64,000 nt of DNA from an uncultured Prolixibacteraceae bacterium (GTDB lineage Bacteria; Bacteroidota; Bacteroidia; Bacteroidales; Prolixibacteraceae). Below the pieces are notes generated by a model. It was given only the letters and a program-made list of their open reading frames with translations, ran no database searches and had not been told where the DNA came from. The translations under genes were made by a program, and so were the position numbers. The stretch spans positions 119,101 through 183,100 of the forward strand of contig CALGIG010000034.1 of NCBI GenBank assembly GCA_937915865.1, given 5' to 3'. Numbering within the stretch: the first letter of the stretch is position 1; each line of letters opens with the position of its first letter. Of this stretch, positions 53,444-61,019 are shown in pieces.

Positions 53444-54641
53444 TATATGGCTCATAGCAGCTCTCTGGATGGGAATGGCGCTCATTGCAAGCCTTATTTC
53501 CATTCGCATAGGCATTTCGGTTGCCTTAATTGAAATTCTGGTGGGTGTGGTAGCTGGCAACTTTCTTGGAGTACATCAGACTACCCAATGGATTGACTTC
53601 CTGGCAATGCTCGGAAGTGGCGTTTTAACTTTTCTGGCAGGTGCCGAAATTGACCCGGCATCGTTACGGGCAAACCTCAAGGCAAGCCTGGTCATAGGTG
53701 TGCTTTCTTTTGCCATTCCTTTTGCAATTGTCTGGATTATCGCCCAGTTTGTGTTTGGGTGGGGATTGCATCAGTCGCAAATTGCTGGAATAGCCCTCTC
53801 AACCACTTCGGTTGCTGTAGTGTATGCGGTAATGATTGAAAAGAAGCTCAGCGACACATCCATGGGTAAAATGATATTGGCTGCCTGTTTTATTACGGAT
53901 TTTGGAACCGTGCTTGCCTTAGGAGTTCTGTTTGCCAACTTCAACCTCTGGATGGTGGCTTTTGTGGTGATAATGTGTGTTTTGCTCTGGTTCATGCCCA
54001 AATGGACAAAATACCTGATAGGTCATTTAGGGGCAGATAAAGTGAGCCAGCCTGAAGTGAAGTTTATTTTATTGGTTTTGTTTTTCCTGGGTGGACTAGC
54101 TACTACTGCTAAAAGCGAAGCGGTACTGCCTGCTTACCTCATCGGTCTTGTGGTGGCAGGCGTATTCATTCGCGATAAAACATTGGTCGACCGTATGCGC
54201 ACCATAGCTTTTACCATTTTCACGCCGTTTTATTTTATGAAAGCAGGCCTGTACGTCTCGTTACCTGTAATATGGTATTCCCTGGGTATCATCATTCTAT
54301 TCCTGATTATAAAAATAATAACCAAAATCGTTGGGGTTTATCCGTTTGCAAGGGTATTCCAGATGCGGAAGAAAGAATCTTCCTACACCACATTGCTGAT
54401 GGCAACCGGTCTTACATTTGGTACCATTTCGGCATTGTTCGGATTGAATAACCATATTATCGACCAGAAACAATATACTATACTGGTAACCGTGGTTATC
54501 CTCAGCGCCATTGTACCAACACTCATAGCACAAAAGTTCTTCCAGCCCGAAATACATACAATGATTGCCTGGGGCAGGCTCAGGAGGATGACTGAAAACG
54601 GCAGTAAAAAGAATAAAACCAAAACAAAAAGGAGGGCATAA
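53427..54641 (+). CDS. Cation/proton antiporter (CPA2/KefB-like)
   Basis: 404 residues (ATG 53427 or 53433) with 11-12 membrane helices. The family-typical stretch FLAGAEIDPASLRANLKASL and the acidic helix ACFITDFGTVLALGVLFAN match the Na_H_Exchanger domain. There is no RCK/TrkA-N domain at the C-terminus. It would exchange Na or K for protons, which could counter the acidification caused by HF entry. The gene overlaps dynamin 1 by 17 bp and the usp gene follows 2 bp later. Confidence 0.92.
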   Translation: MHMIDNIWLIAALWMGMALIASLISIRIGISVALIEILVGVVAGNFLGVHQTTQWIDFLAMLGSGVLTFLAGAEIDPASLRANLKASLVIGVLSFAIPFAIVWIIAQFVFGWGLHQSQIAGIALSTTSVAVVYAVMIEKKLSDTSMGKMILAACFITDFGTVLALGVLFANFNLWMVAFVVIMCVLLWFMPKWTKYLIGHLGADKVSQPEVKFILLVLFFLGGLATTAKSEAVLPAYLIGLVVAGVFIRDKTLVDRMRTIAFTIFTPFYFMKAGLYVSLPVIWYSLGIIILFLIIKIITKIVGVYPFARVFQMRKKESSYTTLLMATGLTFGTISALFGLNNHIIDQKQYTILVTVVILSAIVPTLIAQKFFQPEIHTMIAWGRLRRMTENGSKKNKTKTKRRA

Positions 54642-54643
54642 TT

Positions 54644-55069
54644 ATGTACGAAAACATTCTTGTGGCTTACGATGGTTCCGAGGGAGCCAAAAAAGCATTA
54701 AACAATTCGCTGGTCTTTGCAAAAGCATTGAAGGCAAAATTAACCGCCTTATGGGTTGGCGGGTTCAGGGCATACTATCACGAAACGGTGGCCGAAATTG
54801 ACGAAGAAAACAAAGCCATCGATACCTTTTCTGCTAAACTGAAACGGGAAATCAAATGCAAATCGCAGGAGGAAGGCTATGAAATAGAATACGCCCATTT
54901 ACAGGGCAACCCTGCAAAACTGATTATTGAATTTGCCGAAAAGAACAAGGTCGATTTAATCGTAATGGGTTGTGGCGGTCATTCCGGCCTGTGGGGAAAC
55001 GACCTGGGCCATGTTGCCGATAAAGTAAGCGAGAATGCCAAATGCAATGTATTGATAGCAAGAAAGTAA
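54644..55069 (+). CDS. Universal stress protein (UspA family)
   Basis: 141 residues with the Usp fold: MYENILVAYDGSEGAKKALN at the start and VDLIVMGCGGHSGLWGNDLG near the end, the latter resembling the G-2x-G-9x-G ATP-binding loop though its last G-S pair is not kept (LGHVADKV). Probably a small stress-response dimer. It sits between the antiporter and the CYTH gene with gaps of 2 and 5 bp. Confidence 0.92.
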   Translation: MYENILVAYDGSEGAKKALNNSLVFAKALKAKLTALWVGGFRAYYHETVAEIDEENKAIDTFSAKLKREIKCKSQEEGYEIEYAHLQGNPAKLIIEFAEKNKVDLIVMGCGGHSGLWGNDLGHVADKVSENAKCNVLIARK

Positions 55070-55074
55070 AATAA

Positions 55075-55536
55075 ATGGAAATCGAAAGAAAATTCCTGGC
55101 AAATAAAGAATTATGGTTAAATGCCGGTAAACCTGCACGTGAACACATTATTCAGGGGTACTTGTCTACAGACATAAATAAAACAATTAGAGTTCGGGTA
55201 GCAGGCCCCGATGGATACATGACAATTAAAGGAAGAACTGTCAACTTATCCAGGGAGGAATACGAGTTTCATATTCCTGTAGATATCGCAACCTCTGTAA
55301 TACAGAAATTCTCCGAAGGTATCATTGAAAAAATCCGGTATAAAGTTCCTTATAAAGGCAAGACCTGGGAAGTTGATGAATTTATGGGTGAGAATGAGGG
55401 GCTTCTTATTGCTGAGGTTGAACTGACAGATGAAAATGAAAACATTGAATTACCGGAATGGATTGACCTGGAGGTATCCGGTGATGCCAGGTACTTCAAT
55501 GCCTGTTTGGTCAGAAAGCCTTTTAAAACTTGGTAA
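55075..55536 (+). CDS. CYTH-domain triphosphate tunnel metalloenzyme
   Basis: 153 residues, starting with the diagnostic ExExK signature MEIERKFL. Basic and acidic tunnel residues follow (IRVRVAGPDGYMTIKGR, IRYKVPYKGKTWEVDEF, LLIAEVELTDENENIELP). Bacterial members of this size hydrolyse inorganic tripolyphosphate or related triphosphates. In this context it may deal with polyphosphate or nucleotide pools when fluoride blocks pyrophosphatase; that is inference. Confidence 0.92.
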   Translation: MEIERKFLANKELWLNAGKPAREHIIQGYLSTDINKTIRVRVAGPDGYMTIKGRTVNLSREEYEFHIPVDIATSVIQKFSEGIIEKIRYKVPYKGKTWEVDEFMGENEGLLIAEVELTDENENIELPEWIDLEVSGDARYFNACLVRKPFKTW

Positions 55537-55557
55537 TCTTAAAAATTACAGTTAAAA

Positions 55558-56028
55558 ATGATTACAATAGATATTCCGGGAAACAAGAAAATCGAGGTAG
55601 AACACTTAGTGCTCGATTATAACGGAACGCTGGCCATCGATGGAACATTAATTCCGGGAGTAAGGGAAATCCTGAACTCGCTGGCCGAAGACCTGAAAAT
55701 TCATATCGTTACGGCAAACACTTTTGGTAAAACAACCGAGAACCTGGTTGATATCAATTGCAACCTGGTTATTATCAATAACGATTTTCAGCAGTTGCAA
55801 AAGGTAAAGTACATCAGCGACCTTGGAGAAAACAATGTAATTGCCATAGGAAACGGCCTGAATGATGCACTGATGATAAAAAATGCAGCTCTGGGTATTG
55901 TGGTTATTCAAAAGGAAGGAGCATCAGTAAAAAGCCTCGAAAATGCTGATATTGTGTGCAGCAATATCATCGATGCCCTTGAATTATTAAAAAATCCGTT
56001 GCGGATAATAGCAACTTTAAGAAATTAA
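55558..56028 (+). CDS. Soluble P-type-ATPase-like HAD phosphatase
   Basis: 156 residues of the HAD superfamily. Motif I is LDYNGTLAID with nucleophilic Asp, motif II is IVTANTFGKT, and motif IV is GNGLNDALMIKNAALG, where the first Asp of the common GDGxND is Asn. There is no transport domain, so it is a free phosphatase-like protein related to the P-domain of P-type ATPases. The substrate is unknown. It belongs to the riboswitch 2 array. Confidence 0.88.
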   Translation: MITIDIPGNKKIEVEHLVLDYNGTLAIDGTLIPGVREILNSLAEDLKIHIVTANTFGKTTENLVDINCNLVIINNDFQQLQKVKYISDLGENNVIAIGNGLNDALMIKNAALGIVVIQKEGASVKSLENADIVCSNIIDALELLKNPLRIIATLRN

Positions 56029-56032
56029 GCCG

Positions 56033-56200
56033 ATGATGAAAAAACTGTTTTTGGTTATCCTTTTATTTCCGGTTTTTAACCTTTGGTCTCAAAACCTGGA
56101 TATCGACATATTGAAGGATGTTAATTTAAACCGGGATAAACACCTCGACAATATGTTCAGGGGATTTATCGTATTACAAAGGCCAGCAATGGCTTGCTAA
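56033..56200 (+). pseudogene. Short exported fragment, possible PAP2-gene stub
   Basis: A 55-codon frame with a good signal peptide (MMKKLFLVILLFPVFNLWSQ) followed by LDIDILKDVNLNRDKHLDN, which resembles the opening of secreted PAP2 phosphatases of Bacteroidota. It ends at a TAA, 12 bp before the complete PAP2 gene. It is either a truncated remnant or a small exported peptide. Confidence 0.45.
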
Positions 56201-56212
56201 AAAAAGAAAAAA

Positions 56213-56800
56213 ATGATACAATACCTGAATTCACTTGATACCAAATTGTTTCTTTTCCTCAACGGGTTGCACAATACTTTCTTCGACACTATCATGTATT
56301 GGTTTAGCGATAAACTCATTTGGGTTCCGATGTATATTCTCATCGCCTTTTTCATTGTATGGCGATACCGGATGCAGGGAGTTATCATACTCCTGTTTGC
56401 AATTCTTGTAATTGCGTTATGCGACCAGACAGCATCGCATCTCATAAAAAATCTTACACACCGGTTACGACCTTCGCATGAACCGTCTTTAATAGGGTTG
56501 ATACATTTAAGCAAAGCAGGGCCGGGTGGATTGTATGGCTTTGTTTCGTCACACGCCGCCAATGCTTTCGGTCTGGCAACTTTCATGTATTTCACGCTCA
56601 ACAATCGGTTCCGGCTTTTAAAATATTGGCTTTTCATTTGGGCAGTACTTGTGTCGTACAGCCGCATTTACAACGGGGTACACTACCCTGCCGATGTCAT
56701 TGTGGCTGCTTTGTTAAGCTCATTCATTGGCTGGGGAATGGCAAAACTGTATCAATATGTTGAATATAAACGCTCGATAAAATATGCTAAAATCAATTAG
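56213..56800 (+). CDS. PAP2-family membrane phosphatase
   Basis: 195 residues with five to six membrane helices. All three PAP2 motifs are seen: KNLTHRLRP (K-x6-RP), GFVSSHAANAFG (PSGH-like) and SRIYNGVHYPADV (SR-x5-H-x3-D). Family members remove phosphate from undecaprenyl-PP or phosphatidic acid at the outer face of the membrane. It overlaps the MFS gene by 17 bp. Confidence 0.93.
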   Translation: MIQYLNSLDTKLFLFLNGLHNTFFDTIMYWFSDKLIWVPMYILIAFFIVWRYRMQGVIILLFAILVIALCDQTASHLIKNLTHRLRPSHEPSLIGLIHLSKAGPGGLYGFVSSHAANAFGLATFMYFTLNNRFRLLKYWLFIWAVLVSYSRIYNGVHYPADVIVAALLSSFIGWGMAKLYQYVEYKRSIKYAKIN

Positions 56801-57959
56801 ACTCGATACAGCCACAAAATTCGTGGTATTGATAGGTCTCATCAGTTTGTTTTCCGATATGACCTACGAAGCTGCACGCAGCATCAATGGTTCATTTCTC
56901 CAACTGTTGGGTACGAACGGCGCCACTGTGGGATGGGTTGCCGGACTTGGTGAATTATTAGGATATGGCCTGAGATTTATTTCTGGCTACCTGGCCGATA
57001 AAACAAAGAAGTACTGGCTGATATTGATTGCTGGTTATTTGCTTAATCTCTTTTCTGTTCCATTGTTAGCTTTGGCGGGATACTGGCAGCTTGCAGTTGT
57101 ATTAATGATTACTGAGCGTATCGGTAAGGCATTACGCACACCGGCACGCGATGCTTTGTTGTCTTTTGGTACGCAAAAAATGGGTCGTGGCTGGGGTTAT
57201 GGTTTACACGAAGCAATGGACCAAATTGGTGCAACTATTGGTCCGTTACTGGTCAGTGCCGTTCTGCTTTACCGGCAGCAGGATTACCGTATGGCATTCG
57301 GCATTTTGGTTATTCCTGCTATTATTGCCTTCAGCATACTGTTAATTTGTAGATACCTGTATCCAAAGCCTGAGAATCTGGAATTTAAAACCACGTCCAT
57401 GGTCTCGAAAGGATTTCCAATGAGGTACTGGATTTACGTTTTGGCTGTCATTTTTATTGCAGCCGGTTATGTCGATTTTCCGCTGATAGCCTATCATTTC
57501 AAGGCCAAAGCATTGATGAGCGACTCTGCTATTCCGGTTTTCTATGCTGTTGCAATGGCTACGGATGCCATAGCCGCACTTATTTTCGGAAAGATGTTCG
57601 ACAAAACGGGAATCAAAACACTTCTCCTGGCCATACTGCTTTCTTCATTCTTTGCTCCTATGGTTTTCATGGGTGGTTTCAACTGGGCGTTGGCAGGAAT
57701 GGTATTATGGGGTATCGGTATGGGAGCCCAGGAATCTATCCTTAAAGCCGAAATCGCAGAAATGATTTCACCAGAACGCCGTGGAACAGCCTTCGGTTCT
57801 TTCAACGCTGCTTATGGCCTGTTTTGGTTTGCAGGGAGTGCACTCATGGGATACTTATATGATTTCTCCATTAAAGGGCTGATAATATTTTCAGTGGCAA
57901 CGCAATTAGTCGCAGCCTTGGTAATTTATTATATCATACGCCATCACACTGAAAATTGA
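56784..57959 (+). CDS. MFS transporter
   Basis: 391 residues, 12 predicted helices. The loop between helices 2 and 3 carries the MFS signature GYLADKTKKYWL, and IGKALRTPARDALLSFGT and GYGLHEAMDQIGATIGPLLV are typical of a Bacteroidota drug/sugar-efflux-like subgroup. The substrate is unknown. Its place in a fluoride-controlled array suggests export of a stress metabolite, but no residue shows it. Confidence 0.9.
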   Translation: MLKSIRLDTATKFVVLIGLISLFSDMTYEAARSINGSFLQLLGTNGATVGWVAGLGELLGYGLRFISGYLADKTKKYWLILIAGYLLNLFSVPLLALAGYWQLAVVLMITERIGKALRTPARDALLSFGTQKMGRGWGYGLHEAMDQIGATIGPLLVSAVLLYRQQDYRMAFGILVIPAIIAFSILLICRYLYPKPENLEFKTTSMVSKGFPMRYWIYVLAVIFIAAGYVDFPLIAYHFKAKALMSDSAIPVFYAVAMATDAIAALIFGKMFDKTGIKTLLLAILLSSFFAPMVFMGGFNWALAGMVLWGIGMGAQESILKAEIAEMISPERRGTAFGSFNAAYGLFWFAGSALMGYLYDFSIKGLIIFSVATQLVAALVIYYIIRHHTEN

Positions 57960-57981
57960 ATAATCAGGGAGAGCTTAAATC

Positions 57982-59526
57982 ATGAATTTCGAAAGCATAT
58001 TGTTTAAAAATATAAATGAGAAGGAAGTTTTAGAGACTGTCGTCCCCGCCTTTTTTCCCGATTTAAACCTCGACCAGGTAATAAATGCCGTTACCTCCAG
58101 AAAGGAAGAATACAACTTAAAGCCGTTTTTTTATACTTCCCTGAACTACCCGGATGCAATTTACTACCGTCACGAAATAATGCGCGACCTCGAAAATCCA
58201 GCCCTTTTCAAATACATCAGGTCATTTGCTGAAAACATGCACAACGTGCGTCAACAATTGGTTCAAATAGAAAAACTGTATTATAAATATCACAAGGAAA
58301 GGTTGTTACTCGACATAGTGCTGACATACTGCGAGGCCTTAATTTCATTGTCAAACCAGTTATCCCGGATTAGCTTGAATTCCCTGGGCTTTCTGGCCTT
58401 TCGGGAATACCTGGCAGATTATGTCCAATCCTCCCATTTCCTTGCACTCCAATCGGAATCGAGAAGAATAATTGCCGGTTTGTCCTCTATAAAATATGGC
58501 ATACACATGAAAGACCTCCGTGTACAGGTTCTCGAATATGTTTCGGAAACGGATTACACGGTTGAGGTCGAGGAAGCATTTGCAAAATTCAGGCAGGGAA
58601 AAGTAAAAGATTACAGTTCCGGATTTCCTCATCTGCACCTGCAGGATATGAACCATGTGGAGGCAAAAATACTGGATGGCGTTGCCAGTTTGCATCCCGG
58701 TATCTTTCTCGACCTCGATACATTTTGTGAAAGAAATTCCAATTTCCGGGCCGAAACCATTACGGTGTTTGACCGCGAAATACAATTCTATATCTCATAC
58801 CTGGAATATATTGCACCAATCAGGCAAACCGGTTTAAAATTTTGTTACCCTCAGGTTTCCAAAACAAGCAAGGCAATCTTTGATTACGAAGGGTTTGATT
58901 TGGCGCTGGCCAGGAAGCTTGCCGGCGAAAAAACGCCTGTAGTTGTAAATGATTTCTTTCTCGAAGGGAAAGAACGTGTATTTGTTGTTTCGGGTCCCAA
59001 TCAGGGCGGAAAAACCACTTTTGCCCGCACCTTCGGGCAGTTGCATTACCTGGCTGGCATCGGTTGCCCGGTTCCGGGCAGGGAAGCACAGCTCTTTTTG
59101 TACAACAAGCTTTTTACCCATTTCGAAAAGGAGGAAGACATCAACAACCTCCGCAGCAAACTGGAGGACGACCTGGTAAGGATTTACGATATTCTTTCCG
59201 GTGCCACGCCTGATAGTATTGTCATTATGAACGAAATACTGACCTCAACCACCCTGCAGGATGGAATTTTTCTGAGTAAAAACATCATGGAAAAGATTGT
59301 CCGGCTCGACTTGCTTTGTGTCTGGGTCACATTCATCGACGAAATTGCTTCCTATAGCGAAAAAACTGTAAGCATGGTGGGTACGGTAATGCCTGACAAT
59401 CCGGCTTTACGAACATTTAAAATAATAAGAAGTCCTGCTGATGGACTAGCCTATGCAATGTCTGTGGCAGAAAAGTATAGGCTCACATACGATTCTTTAA
59501 AAGAACGAATAAATTGCAGAATATGA
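57982..59526 (+). CDS. MutS-like ATPase 1
   Basis: 514 residues: a MutS core/lever-like helical region (about 60-320) and a C-terminal MutS ATPase domain with Walker A GPNQGGKTTFARTFGQ (about 338) and a Walker B-type segment VIMNEILTSTT. The N-terminal mismatch-recognition domain with its F-x-E motif is absent, so this is not a mismatch-repair MutS. The Walker B aspartate is Asn, with Glu retained. Its stop overlaps the start of a second MutS-like gene (ATGA), predicting a heterodimer. Confidence 0.9.
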   Translation: MNFESILFKNINEKEVLETVVPAFFPDLNLDQVINAVTSRKEEYNLKPFFYTSLNYPDAIYYRHEIMRDLENPALFKYIRSFAENMHNVRQQLVQIEKLYYKYHKERLLLDIVLTYCEALISLSNQLSRISLNSLGFLAFREYLADYVQSSHFLALQSESRRIIAGLSSIKYGIHMKDLRVQVLEYVSETDYTVEVEEAFAKFRQGKVKDYSSGFPHLHLQDMNHVEAKILDGVASLHPGIFLDLDTFCERNSNFRAETITVFDREIQFYISYLEYIAPIRQTGLKFCYPQVSKTSKAIFDYEGFDLALARKLAGEKTPVVVNDFFLEGKERVFVVSGPNQGGKTTFARTFGQLHYLAGIGCPVPGREAQLFLYNKLFTHFEKEEDINNLRSKLEDDLVRIYDILSGATPDSIVIMNEILTSTTLQDGIFLSKNIMEKIVRLDLLCVWVTFIDEIASYSEKTVSMVGTVMPDNPALRTFKIIRSPADGLAYAMSVAEKYRLTYDSLKERINCRI

Positions 59527-61019
59527 AAGCATTTCTCATGTTTCCAAATGACGATTTCTCCTCACGGCAGAAATTTTCCTGGAATGCTTCGGAATTGAAA
59601 CAGGACCTGGAACTGAACACCCTTTGCAAAGCCATGGCATCGGACGACGATTTTGTGTTTAAAATGGTAATGGACGCTATTTTATCGGGTCTCTATAATG
59701 ATGTGGAAACAATCCTTTATCGCCAGGATATTGTTAAAGATTGTCTGAACAACGCTTCTGTGGTCAGGGATATATACCGGATTGCAGTAGAAGCCATTGA
59801 AAGCAAAAATAAACATTGGTGGTTCCTTTCAACATCGCCATCCTCAGTGCTCTTTAGTTCGGTAGCAACATTAAAAACTTTACTGGATTTTCTCAAACAA
59901 CTCCGCAGTATTACCGATGAGCATGCCGCTAAATTCACATCCAAAGGCTTTACAACCTTTTTTACAATGCTTGAACGGGAACTGGATGATGAATATCTTG
60001 CCAGGTTTCAAAATCATTTACAGGAATTGGGGTTTCCTAGCGGAATGCTTCTTAGTACCGGATTGGGAAAAGGAAATAAAGGAACCGGTTATATACTTCG
60101 TAAACCGTTTAATAAAAAGGAAGGCTGGTTTCAGAAGTTCTTTGCTAAAAAGCCTCCGATTTATACTTTTTCGATTCACCCGCGCGACGAAAGCGGTGCA
60201 AGGGCTTTAAGAGAACTAAAAGACGAAGGAATCAACCATGTGGCTAATGCACTCGCTCAATCCATGGAACATATTCTCAGCTTCTTTGCGATGCTGCGTA
60301 CCGAAACAGCATTTTACACCGGCTGTTTGAATTTGCATGAGCAGCTGGTACAAATGGATGAACCCGCTTCTTTTCCGGTTCCGTTGCAACATGATAAACG
60401 TTTACACACTTTTGAGGGGTTGTACGACATATGCCTGGCGCTAACCATGAAACAAAAAATTGTGGGTAACCATTTAACTGCCGATAATACAACCCTTGTG
60501 ATGATAACCGGGGCTAACCAGGGTGGAAAATCAACTTTTTTACGAAGCATTGGTTTGGCTCAGCTGATGATGCAATCCGGCATGTTTGTTCCTGCAGGTT
60601 CATTCTCTGCAAACATTTGCGATTCGCTGTTTACACACTTCAAAAGAGAGGAAGACAATACCATGAGCAGCGGCAAGCTCGATGAGGAACTCAGCAGGAT
60701 GAGCAATATCATTGACCACATCACAGTAAACGCCATAGTGCTTTTTAATGAATCATTTGCCGCAACAAACGAGCGCGAAGGTTCGGGGATTGCTGCACAA
60801 ATAGTCTCAGCCTTGCTGGATAAAGGCATTAAGGTATTCTTTGTCACACACCTGTTCGAGTTTGCACACAATTTTTATGAAAAGAAACAGAACGATTCCG
60901 TTTTTCTGCGTGCAGAAAGGAAAACCGACGGCACACGAACATTTAAACTCATAGAGGGTGAACCTTTACAAACCAGCTTCGGCAAGGATTTGTACAATAA
61001 AATATTTATCAATGCCTGA
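59523..61019 (+). CDS. MutS-like ATPase 2
   Basis: 498 residues from the ATG at 59523. It has the same layout as its neighbour: helical core, then the ATPase domain with Walker A GANQGGKSTFLRSIGLAQ (about 330) and IVLFNESFAATNEREG as the Walker B region, again with Asn in place of Asp. Both paralogues share a THF-x-x-EED...KL-x-x-x-L segment between the two motifs. No mismatch-binding domain. Stop and the next start overlap (TGATG), so translation is coupled to dynamin 2. Confidence 0.9.
   Translation: MKAFLMFPNDDFSSRQKFSWNASELKQDLELNTLCKAMASDDDFVFKMVMDAILSGLYNDVETILYRQDIVKDCLNNASVVRDIYRIAVEAIESKNKHWWFLSTSPSSVLFSSVATLKTLLDFLKQLRSITDEHAAKFTSKGFTTFFTMLERELDDEYLARFQNHLQELGFPSGMLLSTGLGKGNKGTGYILRKPFNKKEGWFQKFFAKKPPIYTFSIHPRDESGARALRELKDEGINHVANALAQSMEHILSFFAMLRTETAFYTGCLNLHEQLVQMDEPASFPVPLQHDKRLHTFEGLYDICLALTMKQKIVGNHLTADNTTLVMITGANQGGKSTFLRSIGLAQLMMQSGMFVPAGSFSANICDSLFTHFKREEDNTMSSGKLDEELSRMSNIIDHITVNAIVLFNESFAATNEREGSGIAAQIVSALLDKGIKVFFVTHLFEFAHNFYEKKQNDSVFLRAERKTDGTRTFKLIEGEPLQTSFGKDLYNKIFINA

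Noticed and set aside
57982..61019. Classical MutS mismatch repair
   Set aside because: Both proteins lack the mismatch-recognition and connector domains and are about 350 residues shorter than MutS.
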